Assembly: GCA_965203605.1 (NCBI GenBank) | Contig: OZ241902.1 | Span: 1,426,001 to 1,490,000 of the forward strand | Length of the DNA: 64,000 nt | Reading direction: 5' to 3' | Source of the DNA: JAPOUP01 sp965203605 | GTDB taxonomy: Bacteria > Pseudomonadota > Alphaproteobacteria > Rhodobacterales > Rhodobacteraceae | In this document: positions 8,399-17,074 of the stretch, one piece after another | How the letters are laid out: every line of letters starts with the position of its first letter | Position numbering within the stretch: position 1 is the stretch's first letter | Made by a program: the position numbers and the translations under genes | The notes under the pieces: generated by a model | Seen by the model: only the letters and a program-made list of their open reading frames with translations | The model's database searches: none | What the model was told of the DNA's origin: nothing

Positions 8399-9502
8399 TT
8401 GAGCGCACCTCTGGAAGGCCTGAAGGTCATCGAACTGGCGCGCATCCTGGCCGGGCCATGGATTGGGCAGACGCTTGCGGATCTCGGAGCTGCCGTGATC
8501 AAGATCGAAGCCCCCAACGGCGACGACACTCGCGCCTGGGGGCCCCCGTTCATTGAACGAGAGGGTGACAGGACCGCTGCCTATTTCCATTGCGCCAACC
8601 GCGGCAAGACCAGCATCGCGATTGACCTGAAAGACGCGGATGATCTGAGCCGCCTGAAGAAGATGATCGCGGGCACGGATGTCCTGATCGAGAATTTCAG
8701 GGTCGGAGGGCTGAGGAAGTTCGGGCTCGACTTCGACACCCTCCACGCTGAGCATCCCAGATTGGTCTATTGCTCAGTGACGGGCTTTGGCCAGGATGGG
8801 CCTTATGCCAACCGCGCAGGCTATGATTTTCTGATTCAGGGGATGTCCGGGATCATGAGCCTGACGGGTGAGTCGGATGGCCAGCCACAAAAGATGGGCG
8901 TGGCCTTTGCAGACATTTTCTCAGGGCTTTACGGTGTGATTGGTGTTCAGGCCGCGCTTGCCGATCGCGCACGCACGGGGTTGGGCCAGCACGTTGATAT
9001 ATCGCTCTTGGATTCCATGACCGCCGTGTTGGCCAATCAAGCGATGAACTATCTTGCATCCGGTAAGGTGCCGACACGGCTGGGCAATGCGCATCCCAAC
9101 ATCGTGCCCTATCAGACCTTCGCAGTGTCAGACGGACATATCATCATCGCCTGCGGGAATGACAGGCAATTCCAATCCTTGTGCAAACTACTTGGCCGCA
9201 GTGACTTGGCCGAAGATCCGGACTACGCAAACAATGCCGACCGAGTGGAAAACCGCTATAAGCTGACCACCGCCGTACAGGAGAGCTTGTTGGGCTGGAC
9301 GAAATCCGCCTGTCTCGCGGCTTTGGAGGAGGCCGTGGTGCCCGCTGGCCCAATCAACACGGTCGACGAGGCCTTGGCCGATCCGCAAATCGTCGCACGT
9401 GGTTTGCAGATCGAGCCGGAAGGTGTGCCTGGGTTACGCAGCCCGTTGCGGTTCTCACGTTCGGAACTGGCATTGAACAAGGCTGCGCCGACAAAACCCT
9501 AA
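8399..9502 (+). CDS. Family III (CaiB/BaiF) CoA-transferase, probably glutarate-specific
   Basis: 367 residues starting at TTG (8399), with TTGGAG at a suitable distance upstream. Family III motifs are present: LKVIELARILAGPW, ADLGAAVIKIE, and the catalytic aspartate D172 in GVAFADIFSG. The enzyme moves CoA between carboxylic acids through an aspartyl-CoA anhydride. Next to a glutaryl-CoA dehydrogenase remnant and nicotinate genes, succinyl-CoA:glutarate CoA-transferase is the likeliest role; that specificity is inferred. It is the only plus-strand gene in the locus, and its stop overlaps the convergent stop of the gene at 9499. Confidence 0.85.
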   Translation: MSAPLEGLKVIELARILAGPWIGQTLADLGAAVIKIEAPNGDDTRAWGPPFIEREGDRTAAYFHCANRGKTSIAIDLKDADDLSRLKKMIAGTDVLIENFRVGGLRKFGLDFDTLHAEHPRLVYCSVTGFGQDGPYANRAGYDFLIQGMSGIMSLTGESDGQPQKMGVAFADIFSGLYGVIGVQAALADRARTGLGQHVDISLLDSMTAVLANQAMNYLASGKVPTRLGNAHPNIVPYQTFAVSDGHIIIACGNDRQFQSLCKLLGRSDLAEDPDYANNADRVENRYKLTTAVQESLLGWTKSACLAALEEAVVPAGPINTVDEALADPQIVARGLQIEPEGVPGLRSPLRFSRSELALNKAAPTKP

Positions 9503-10083
9503 CGCAACCCGTCTTTGCCCTCAGCGTCTTCATGGGTCAACCCGCCTACACGGGGCAGCGGGCGACCGCTATCGGTTACGGCAACGGCGACCATGATCTC
9601 GTTTGCCCGCGGCGCATCGTTGAGGCGCACTTCGATCCCATCGAAATGGCTTCTCACATAGGCGGCGTCCTTATGACCCAAAGGCACATCCAGCGCCTGA
9701 CCGGGTGAGCCCATTTTCTTCGAGGACGGCACCAAGGCCGCGCCCTTTCCGACTTCCCTGCGTAACGGAGCGCCGAGCTTTGGGTGTAGGATCGCTGCGG
9801 CGTGTTCCAGTTCACCGTTTTCGCCCACCATCGCAGACTTGCCATAGCTTTCGGCTTGATCAGGCGAGATGCCCAAGGCCTCGACGCATTTGCGGCCCAG
9901 GAGTCTCCCAAGCTCCGCGCCGGTCTCCATCAACTCCGTCAGGTCTTCCTGATAGGATCCGGCAAAGGGGTTCTCGATCACCGCAACCGCCACAGCTTTG
10001 CGCGTGGCCGGATTGATGTTGCGCCCACTCTCTTGGTGGATTTCCTCGATATTGACTGCGATTTTGCGGACTTTTGCACTCAT
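9499..10083 (-). CDS. PF06684 (AA_synth, DUF1185) family protein, copy 1
   Basis: 194 residues of the family loosely named amino acid synthesis, whose known structures show a chorismate-mutase-like fold without a proven reaction. The conserved stretches are AVIENPFAG, LVPSSKKMGSPG, LDVPLGHKDAAYVRSHFDG and NDAPRANEIMVAVA. It ends the six-gene operon starting at 16554 and overlaps copy 2 by four bases (ATGA). Copy 2 has the same landmarks, so the pair arose by tandem duplication and may form a heteromer. Being coupled to 6-hydroxynicotinate reductase argues for a part in pyridine catabolism rather than amino acid synthesis. It ends in TAG, overlapping the CoA-transferase stop. Confidence 0.85.
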   Translation of the reverse strand: MSAKVRKIAVNIEEIHQESGRNINPATRKAVAVAVIENPFAGSYQEDLTELMETGAELGRLLGRKCVEALGISPDQAESYGKSAMVGENGELEHAAAILHPKLGAPLRREVGKGAALVPSSKKMGSPGQALDVPLGHKDAAYVRSHFDGIEVRLNDAPRANEIMVAVAVTDSGRPLPRVGGLTHEDAEGKDGLR

Positions 10084-10661
10084 CTCAGGCCATCCTCTCC
10101 CTTTATGTCTTTGGCTGCCAAACCACCTGCCCGGTGATGGATGCGCGGCCCCGTGCTCATCACAAGCATCAGAGCCATCTCGTTTGCTTTGGGCGCGTCG
10201 TTTAGGCCAACTTCCATACTGTCAAAATGGCTGCGCACGTAGGAGGCGTTGATGTGCGTGATCGGCACGTCAAGTCGTCCGCCGACGCCCACCACCTTCT
10301 TTGAAGACGGTACGATGGCATTGGAATCGTTCAAGAGTTCGCGCATCGCATAGCCGCCAGGTGCATGCCACAACGCACCATGTTCCAGTTCTCCGGCCTC
10401 GCCGATCATCGCACCCTTGCCGTAACCTTCGATCTGGTCCATGCCACCCAACATCTCAACGAGGCGGGTGGCCATCTGCAGGCCAAGCGGCTTGAGGTCC
10501 TCCATGAACCATAGAATGTCCGGCACGTACCGTCCGGCAAAGGGGTTCTCGATGATGGCCATTGCCGCCGCCCGGCGCAGGGGCGTGGCGGGTGCAGGGC
10601 CACCCTCGTGAAAGATCTCTTCAACCGAATAGGCGGTCTTTCGGAGGTCAAGCCTGGACAT
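10080..10661 (-). CDS. PF06684 (AA_synth, DUF1185) family protein, copy 2
   Basis: 193 residues with the same landmarks as copy 1 at 9499 (AIIENPFAG, IVPSSKKVVGVGGRLDVP, YVRSHFDSMEVGLNDAPKAN). Identity is clear but far from complete, so the duplication is old. Its start overlaps the end of the UPF0280 gene by 14 bases and its end overlaps copy 1 by four. Function is unknown; the conserved serine-lysine-lysine and histidine-asparagine positions suggest an enzyme or ligand-binding protein. Confidence 0.85.
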   Translation of the reverse strand: MSRLDLRKTAYSVEEIFHEGGPAPATPLRRAAAMAIIENPFAGRYVPDILWFMEDLKPLGLQMATRLVEMLGGMDQIEGYGKGAMIGEAGELEHGALWHAPGGYAMRELLNDSNAIVPSSKKVVGVGGRLDVPITHINASYVRSHFDSMEVGLNDAPKANEMALMLVMSTGPRIHHRAGGLAAKDIKGEDGLR

Positions 10662-11511
10662 AGTGGTGTTCCTCTGAGTAAGAGATCAGGTGCGCGCCGG
10701 TGGTTGCGGCATGACCTTGCAGGTAGAGCGCTGCCGAGGTGACAAGACCTTCGGATTGAAAGGACTGAGCACGGCGGCGCCCGGCGTTCAGAGCATGCAC
10801 ACAGTCATATGCGCTCAGCTGTCCGCATCCGGTGACAACAGGCAGGTCGGCCAGATCGCTGTTGTCGTCGACATCGCAGGCGGCACGGCGTATGATAGCT
10901 GGATGACCCGGCAGGTCAACTGCATTGGCAATCAGTGTCGCCGCCACATCAGCCCCAGCAGCGTTGGGCGCAAGCACCGTCACACTATCCGCAATCCCCA
11001 TCGACAGACTGCGCCCGTGGCGTCCCGAGGTAGCTATACCGCCGATGCCGTCCCCAGACATGATCTCGACCCGACCCAGATCCGCGCCATCATGGGCTTT
11101 CATGACGGTTCGAAAGGAGGTTCCGGGAGCAAGATACAGCGCAATATCCCCTCCGTTGCTCACATAAGCCCGTTTGATGTCCGCGCAGGAGGTCATGGCG
11201 ACCAAAACCTCGTCCGCAACACTTCCAGCCACAGCGGCCATCCGTGTGACGTAGCTGGCGGAGGCAAAGGGCACACAGACGTCGTGCATCCGCCGCGCCA
11301 CCGCGCCTTTGGGCCGTCTGCTGAGTGGAGACAGCATCTCGCGAAGCGCCGCGAGCTCGTCCACAATCTCGGCAATGATCGTCGCAAACCGCTTCGACGC
11401 AGCACGATAGGCGTCATCCCGGGCACCTTCGACCCAAACAATCAGGTCGCTAGGGCCATGCTGCAAATGCAGGCGCTGCCCATCTGGCATGAGCTGCGCG
11501 ATAGGGTTCAT
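10648..11511 (-). CDS. UPF0280 family protein (ApbE-like fold)
   Basis: 287 residues. The UPF0280 landmarks include AAVAGSVADEVL, AYVSNGGDIALYL, GGIATSGRHGRSLSMGIADSVTVLA and the polar end of the ApbE-like domain. ApbE relatives attach or handle flavins, but no reaction is established for UPF0280. It overlaps the reductase gene by four bases at 11508-11511, so it is made together with it. A flavin- or cofactor-related role for the reductase would fit the fold, but that is inference. Confidence 0.8.
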   Translation of the reverse strand: MNPIAQLMPDGQRLHLQHGPSDLIVWVEGARDDAYRAASKRFATIIAEIVDELAALREMLSPLSRRPKGAVARRMHDVCVPFASASYVTRMAAVAGSVADEVLVAMTSCADIKRAYVSNGGDIALYLAPGTSFRTVMKAHDGADLGRVEIMSGDGIGGIATSGRHGRSLSMGIADSVTVLAPNAAGADVAATLIANAVDLPGHPAIIRRAACDVDDNSDLADLPVVTGCGQLSAYDCVHALNAGRRRAQSFQSEGLVTSAALYLQGHAATTGAHLISYSEEHHYVQA

Positions 11512-12992
11512 CCTGACTTCGCTTTCCAGCGGTAGTTTCCACGATCCATCGGGTCGCTTGCATTGGGGTTCTGAGGCACATGACGTGCCTCCGCCGCGAT
11601 GATCTCGCTCACGCTTTTCATTTGGTCCAAATGCCCGCCCAAGGCCGCATAGTCGCTGACGCGCAACGTGAACTCGATCGGGGCCACCAGTGCGGGCGTC
11701 GGCACATAGCCGAAGGAACTGGTGGGCATATCAAGCACATCCACCATCACCGTGATGCCGCCCCCCGGCCAGACATAGGCATCAGCCCCACCGCAGGACA
11801 CGTGGGTTAGCGCTTCTTTGACGGATTTGGTCAATCGCACCGGGTTTTCCGTCACGCCCGCACGTAACGATCCCCCGGCACCCCCAATGAACAGCACCGA
11901 ACAGACCGACGGCTCACAGTTCTCTGCAATCAACGCGGCAGACGCTGCCAATTCCACCGACACATCCCGTTCCTGCGGCACCAAATCAGCATCAAGTTCA
12001 TAATAGGCGAACTGCTCACCAGTCGTGGACACCATAAAGAGGCGCAACCCCTCCCACGCCACCTTTGCGTTGAACGGTCCAAGGATCGCCAACGGGTCTT
12101 CAATATCGGTTCCGCCCCAACCGGTGCCGGGCTCGGCCACCTGAAAGTAACGCCCTGAGGTAGACCGCCGCCCGTTGATCCTGACGCCCGTGGGCGGCAC
12201 GCCCAACTGTTTTCCGGTTTCATGCTCGCTGAGAACCCCGGTTATATGGTCGTCAACCACGACGACATCGTCCACGAAGCCGATCCACTGCTTTGGGAAC
12301 ATACCGATCGTGGCGGAACCGCATCCCACCCGCATCAAGCGCTCGGCTTCTCCATTGATAATCGGAGGCTGACCAGCCTGCACAGTGACCTCAGTGGTAT
12401 GATCCTCTTCGCCAATCGTCATTGTGACCGCCTCGCGGTTACATAACCGCAGCAGCGCATCACACGTCACACGCCCCTCCCTTTTGCTACCACCTGTCAG
12501 ATGCTCCACCCCGCCTAGGGACAGCATCTTCGAACCATACTCAGACGTCATGACATGCCCGATAGGTTCGCCGTCCACGCGCACCACATCGCGTTCGTGC
12601 CCGATGTGGCGATCCGTGTCGATCTTCACCTTCACACCGCAATAGCTGAAGATGCCCTCGGTCACGACGGTGACCATATCGACGCCCTCGACCTCTTGGC
12701 TGGCGATGAAGGGTGCCGGCTTGTAGTCGGGATAGGTTGTCCCCGCGCCCACGGCAGTCACGAACTGCCGCCCACCCTTGATGATGTCGCCATCCCAATC
12801 CTCGCAAGCACCTTCGCCCATGAACGGGACCAGATCCTGGCCGCTTTGGATGATGGTGAGCGGGTCAAGCCGGACCAGTTCCCCGCCGTGATTGGCATAG
12901 CGATCGCATGCCCCCGACTTTCCGTCAGCGATGTAACACATCACAGGGCAGGCATCACAGCGGATTTTCTCGGGTTTCACAGCATTTTTCAT
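11508..12992 (-). CDS. hnr: 6-Hydroxynicotinate reductase-like iron-sulfur protein
   Basis: 494 residues. The N terminus has clustered cysteines C12, C15, C19 and C29 (CDACPVMCYI, then GACDRY), fitting an iron-sulfur cluster. The rest matches the proteins named 6-hydroxynicotinate reductase after the Eubacterium barkeri enzyme, which reduces 6-hydroxynicotinate to 1,4,5,6-tetrahydro-6-oxonicotinate with reduced ferredoxin. The gene overlaps the molybdenum hydroxylase gene (12989-12992), which would make the substrate, and enamidase at 1-551 would use the product. The nearby ferredoxin gene is dead, so the donor must come from elsewhere if the enzyme is active. Confidence 0.82.
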   Translation of the reverse strand: MKNAVKPEKIRCDACPVMCYIADGKSGACDRYANHGGELVRLDPLTIIQSGQDLVPFMGEGACEDWDGDIIKGGRQFVTAVGAGTTYPDYKPAPFIASQEVEGVDMVTVVTEGIFSYCGVKVKIDTDRHIGHERDVVRVDGEPIGHVMTSEYGSKMLSLGGVEHLTGGSKREGRVTCDALLRLCNREAVTMTIGEEDHTTEVTVQAGQPPIINGEAERLMRVGCGSATIGMFPKQWIGFVDDVVVVDDHITGVLSEHETGKQLGVPPTGVRINGRRSTSGRYFQVAEPGTGWGGTDIEDPLAILGPFNAKVAWEGLRLFMVSTTGEQFAYYELDADLVPQERDVSVELAASAALIAENCEPSVCSVLFIGGAGGSLRAGVTENPVRLTKSVKEALTHVSCGGADAYVWPGGGITVMVDVLDMPTSSFGYVPTPALVAPIEFTLRVSDYAALGGHLDQMKSVSEIIAAEARHVPQNPNASDPMDRGNYRWKAKSG

Positions 12993-15727
12993 TGCGCCAT
13001 CCCTTCCTTTATTGCGGCATGGACAGCACTTGGAATGGCAGGCACTTTATGCAGCCTCACCCCAGTTGCGTGTTTGATCGCGTTCAAAATCGCAGGTGCC
13101 GTCGGGATCAAGACGTGCTCGCCCAACCCTTTGGCCCCGTAAGGACCATGCGCATCCGGTTCCTCGATGATAATCGTCTCGATCGGGGGAATGTCGCCGA
13201 TCGTTGGGATCAGATAATCATGCAGGTTCTCGGTGCGTCCGGGGATGTATTCCTCCATCAAGGCCATGCCGAGGCCTTGGGCGATGCCCCCATGAACCTG
13301 TCCCTCGACCAGCATTGGGTTGATAGCCCGGCCTACATCATGTGCGGCCAGGAATTTCAGCGGCTTGACAGTACCGAGTGCGGTGTCGACCTCGACGACG
13401 GCCAGATGCGCGGCATAGCCGTATTGTGCATAGGGGTGGCCCTGCCCGCTGCTATCCAGCGGCTTGATTGGCGGGTCGTAGCTTTCCTCCGCTCGCAGAA
13501 CAAAACCGTCTGCATCAAGCGCAAGCGCACCGAGTTCAAGAACATGCGCACCAGCCGCATCGGTTGCCCGAATCTCGCCATTGCCGAATTCCAGCGCCGC
13601 ATCCCGTGCGACATTCATCCGCTCAAGGACCGCAGACCTGAGCGCCTCGCCGGACAGACGTGCGGCATTGCCCGAGACAAAGGTCTGACGCGAGGCCGAG
13701 GTCTTGCCCGCATCCGGCGTCACATCCGTATCTGCGCCAATCCTTTCGATCTGGTTCGCCTCGATTCCGAGCGCGGTGGCAAAAACCTGAGTGATCACCG
13801 TATTCGCGCCTTGGCCGATGTCGACCGCTCCCTGATGAAGCACCACCGTCCCGTCTACACGAATGCCGCTCTTGATGGTCGAGGGGTTGGGCAACGAAGT
13901 GTTGCCGCAGCCATACCAGCCACCAGCAACGCCAACACCGCGTTTCGACGTTTCGTTGCTCCCTTTGAACGCTTTGGCCGCCCTGCGCTCTTCGACCCAT
14001 GCCGGGCGAAGCGCTTCAAGACAAGGTTTGATACCCACGCCATGTTCAAAGACCTGACCGCAGACCGTGGGCATGCCATTCTCCAATGCATTTGAGATAC
14101 GGAACTCCAGCGCATCCATCCCGAGCTCGTCGGCCAATTCATCAAAAAGGCTCTCCTGCGCGATCGCCGATTGTGGCACACCGAAGCCCCGGAACGCCCC
14201 TGCCGGTGGGTTGTTCGTGTGCACGCCTCTGGATTCCGCGATGTAGTCAGCAATTTGATAGGGGCCAGAGGCATGAACCGGCACACGGTTCGCAACTGTG
14301 GGCCCCCAGCTGGCATAGGCGCCTGTGTCAAAGCTACCCCGAAAGTCGAACCCGCAGATCTTTCCGTCCGCATCGGCGCCGATCTTCAGCGAGATGTCGG
14401 ACGAATGCCTCTTGGTCGAGCTTTGCATCGATTCTGTGCGCGTGTAGCAAAGGCGCACGGGCTTACCTGTCTTGAGTGCCGCCAAAGCGAGATAGGGTTG
14501 CACACTCATATCCAACTTGGAGCCGAACCCACCACCGACTGCCGTGGGTACAACTCGGATCCTGGATCGATCAACGCCCAAAACGCGTTCAAGCCCTTCA
14601 AGGTTCATGAACGGGGCCTGCGTGCAGGCATGCACTTCCACCCGGCCATTCACCACTTGGGCAAACCCCGCTTCGGGCTCAATATACGCATGCTCGACAA
14701 AGCCACTCTGAAAGCGGCCCTCTACCTTTACATGGGCCCGCGCCAACGCCGCATCGGGATTACCGCAAGTCACAGACCCGCCACACATGATGTTCCTGTC
14801 GCGTCCGTCGTGGAGTTGTGCGGCGGTGTCGCTTTGCGCCGTCACAATGTCTTGCGCGGCAGGAAGTTCGGTCCAGACGATGGGCAGGGTTGCCGGATCA
14901 ATCGCACGAAGAGCCTCGCGGGGGCCAACCAATGCGGCGACCGCCTCCCCACGGTATCGCGCCTCGCCCTCGGCAAAGACAGGCTGGTCTTCAAAGCCTG
15001 GGATAACACCGAACGTGTTTTCGCCTTCGACGCACGCCGCCGTAAGAACCGCCTCCAGCCCAACCGACTTCGCGAAGCCCTCCAAGTCGTTGATTTCGAA
15101 CACACTACGCGGAAACGGCGAGCGGATCACCAGCACGTCAAGACAACCCACGGGAGCCACGTCATCACCGTACTTCGTTTGAGCGTAGATCTTTTCAACT
15201 CCGTCCAAATGCTGAATCGCGTCTCCTACCTGGCCCGCCGCAGCTACAGCCGCAGCGGGTGCGCCGATTACGGCATCGACTATCTTGCGATAGCCCGTAC
15301 AACGGCACAATACGCCACCCAAGGCGTCTTGGACCTGTTCTTCGTTGGGTGCCAGCACATCGCGCAAGAGTGCCACGGCAGAGACCATCATGCCCGGTAT
15401 ACAGATCCCGCATTGCGCAGCCCCGTGGTCCAGGAAGCTTTGGGTCAGCTTCGCCGCCATCGGGTCTCTTGCGTGTAGCCCCTGAACCGTCTCCACGTCA
15501 CGGCCAGCGGCTTGATGCGCAGGAGTTAAGCAGGCGCAGACTGGTGCACCATCGAGCAACACCGTGCAAGCACCGCAATCTCCAGCGTCGCAGCCGATCT
15601 TGACGTCGCGCTGGCCAAGTTCCTCGCGCAGGAGTTCCGACAACCGCTGACCCGGGACAATCTCCGCTACCTTGTGCTGTCCATTTAGGCGGATCTTGGC
15701 AGATGTGTCTTTCAACGGCATATTCAT
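12989..15727 (-). CDS. Molybdenum hydroxylase, fused [2Fe-2S] and Moco subunits (nicotinate dehydrogenase-like)
   Basis: 912 residues. Residues 1-165 are the two [2Fe-2S] domains, with ligands C46, C51, C54, C66 and C106, C109, C141, C143. From about 185 to the end is the xanthine-dehydrogenase-type Moco domain (AVGGGFGSKLDM, GAFRGFG, DVGRAINPMLVEGQVHGG), and the catalytic glutamate is E870 in GAKGLGE. It would hydroxylate an N-heterocycle with oxygen from water. Between an FAD subunit and a 6-hydroxynicotinate reductase, nicotinate to 6-hydroxynicotinate is the natural reaction. Small and large subunits are separate in many relatives, so the fusion is a useful marker. Confidence 0.88.
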   Translation of the reverse strand: MNMPLKDTSAKIRLNGQHKVAEIVPGQRLSELLREELGQRDVKIGCDAGDCGACTVLLDGAPVCACLTPAHQAAGRDVETVQGLHARDPMAAKLTQSFLDHGAAQCGICIPGMMVSAVALLRDVLAPNEEQVQDALGGVLCRCTGYRKIVDAVIGAPAAAVAAAGQVGDAIQHLDGVEKIYAQTKYGDDVAPVGCLDVLVIRSPFPRSVFEINDLEGFAKSVGLEAVLTAACVEGENTFGVIPGFEDQPVFAEGEARYRGEAVAALVGPREALRAIDPATLPIVWTELPAAQDIVTAQSDTAAQLHDGRDRNIMCGGSVTCGNPDAALARAHVKVEGRFQSGFVEHAYIEPEAGFAQVVNGRVEVHACTQAPFMNLEGLERVLGVDRSRIRVVPTAVGGGFGSKLDMSVQPYLALAALKTGKPVRLCYTRTESMQSSTKRHSSDISLKIGADADGKICGFDFRGSFDTGAYASWGPTVANRVPVHASGPYQIADYIAESRGVHTNNPPAGAFRGFGVPQSAIAQESLFDELADELGMDALEFRISNALENGMPTVCGQVFEHGVGIKPCLEALRPAWVEERRAAKAFKGSNETSKRGVGVAGGWYGCGNTSLPNPSTIKSGIRVDGTVVLHQGAVDIGQGANTVITQVFATALGIEANQIERIGADTDVTPDAGKTSASRQTFVSGNAARLSGEALRSAVLERMNVARDAALEFGNGEIRATDAAGAHVLELGALALDADGFVLRAEESYDPPIKPLDSSGQGHPYAQYGYAAHLAVVEVDTALGTVKPLKFLAAHDVGRAINPMLVEGQVHGGIAQGLGMALMEEYIPGRTENLHDYLIPTIGDIPPIETIIIEEPDAHGPYGAKGLGEHVLIPTAPAILNAIKHATGVRLHKVPAIPSAVHAAIKEGMAQ

Positions 15728-16554
15728 GCTGTAATTGCCCTCATAACCGCACGTCGAATTAGGTGCTCAGCAGCCGCCAGCCGGTAGGTGCCTGTTCCGC
15801 GCACGTCATCAATCGGCGCAAGTGGCCTGAGATGCTCTGGCGTGATCTTGATTCGGCTCGGGTCCTCGCCTGCAAGGTCCGCCTCCAATGCAGCGAGACG
15901 TTGTGCTACCGCAGAGCATGAGCCCACCGCAATGCGCGCCTCGGCAATCCGGCCCCTTTTGTCCAGAAGAACGTTGGCCGCTGTCATCACAATGGAAATT
16001 ACAAGATAACGCCTGCTGCCAAGTTTCTCGAATGCTGACACCATGCCGGGGGGTGTTTCGGGAATGAGGACCGCCGTCATCAATTCGTCATCGGCCAGCG
16101 CGGTTTGCCGCGCGCCTCTGATGAATGCACCAAGCGGAAGAACGCGCGTGCCGCGCACTGAGCTCGCCAGCTCCACCTCGGCCTCCAGGGCAAGCAGCGC
16201 CGGGACGCCATCCGCCGCCGGTGAGGCGTTGCAGATGTTGCCCGCAATCGTAGCCGCGTTCTGTATCTGCAGACTGCCAATCTCCCGCGCGGCCTGTCTA
16301 AGTGCATTGTAGGCCGGGGGCAGATCCGAGTTCATGACATCCGACCATGTAACGGCCGCGCCAATGCGCATGCCCTCCCGACTTTCACTTATGGCATCAA
16401 GTCCGGAAATGCGGGTGACGTCGAGAAATGCTCCGGGCCTGCCCCCCTGGGGCATCGTAGGGTACACATCCGTGCCGCCCGCAATCACCTGAGGGTTCGC
16501 ATGACGCAGGATCGAGAGCGCCGCCGCGAGATCTGTAGGTTGGGAATAGGTCAT
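15724..16554 (-). CDS. FAD-binding subunit of the molybdenum hydroxylase
   Basis: 276 residues of the CO-dehydrogenase/xanthine-dehydrogenase medium-subunit family, with FAD contacts in QVIAGGTDVYP and ATIAGNICNASPAADG. It passes electrons from the iron-sulfur domains of its partner at 12989-15727 to an acceptor. It is the first gene of the six-gene operon and overlaps the next by four bases. The candidate operator at 16572-16585 is 18 bases before its start. Confidence 0.88.
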   Translation of the reverse strand: MTYSQPTDLAAALSILRHANPQVIAGGTDVYPTMPQGGRPGAFLDVTRISGLDAISESREGMRIGAAVTWSDVMNSDLPPAYNALRQAAREIGSLQIQNAATIAGNICNASPAADGVPALLALEAEVELASSVRGTRVLPLGAFIRGARQTALADDELMTAVLIPETPPGMVSAFEKLGSRRYLVISIVMTAANVLLDKRGRIAEARIAVGSCSAVAQRLAALEADLAGEDPSRIKITPEHLRPLAPIDDVRGTGTYRLAAAEHLIRRAVMRAITA

Positions 16555-16571
16555 TCCGGAAACCCAGCTTC

Positions 16572-16585
16572 ATTTGCATACTAAC
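16572..16585. promoter_or_regulatory. Candidate MarR operator, copy 3
   Basis: ATTTGCATACTAAC matches the other two copies best in its right half (CTAAC) and in the GCAT core. Its symmetry is weaker (four of seven pairs). It would cover the start region of the six-gene nicotinate operon. Confidence 0.4.
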
Positions 16586-17074
16586 GATAAGGCTGGCTGG
16601 CAGGATCTGTCAAGGAAAATTGGCACTCATGCGGTTCCGAAGTGCGCCTCAGATGGCCGAATGGCGGTATGTATGGGACGGTTCCTGAGTTGCGGTTTGC
16701 CGATGTTCCGCTCACGGCGAAAGGCGCGTTTGGTTACGAACTCCGGGGCACACGCATATGCGGCGTCTTCCATGACCCGGATCAGGAAGAGGCGGCAGGC
16801 GCTTTCGAGAGGGACGGGATCATCGATACCTTTTGCGCCGCACGGCAGTAGAAGCGTCGATAAGGCCGATTTGCCGTAGAAGGCGAGGTGGGGCCAACCC
16901 GTGGGAGTGATTGGCGAGCATACTATGTTTGCGGGTCCCATGCGTCCGCGGTGATGGGCGGGGAATCTGCCGGAATGTTGAACGATGTGTCTTTCGGCAA
17001 AAGCGAATTCATCGCTCGCCTGTCTACCGCCCGCGCAACCCTCAGTTGGCCTGCAGCCTCAAGTTGGAGGATAT
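16586..17074. other. Spacer without a recognisable gene
   Basis: This stretch separates the nicotinate operon promoter from the 3' end of the aromatic operon. It holds a 104-codon minus-strand reading (16627-16941) and a 69-codon plus-strand reading (16642-16851), neither with a recognisable domain or good start signal. A decayed mobile remnant is possible but not shown. Confidence 0.5.

Noticed and set aside
16627..16941. 104-residue minus-strand reading as a gene
   Set aside because: No recognisable domain, no ribosome-binding site, and it overlaps a competing plus-strand reading.
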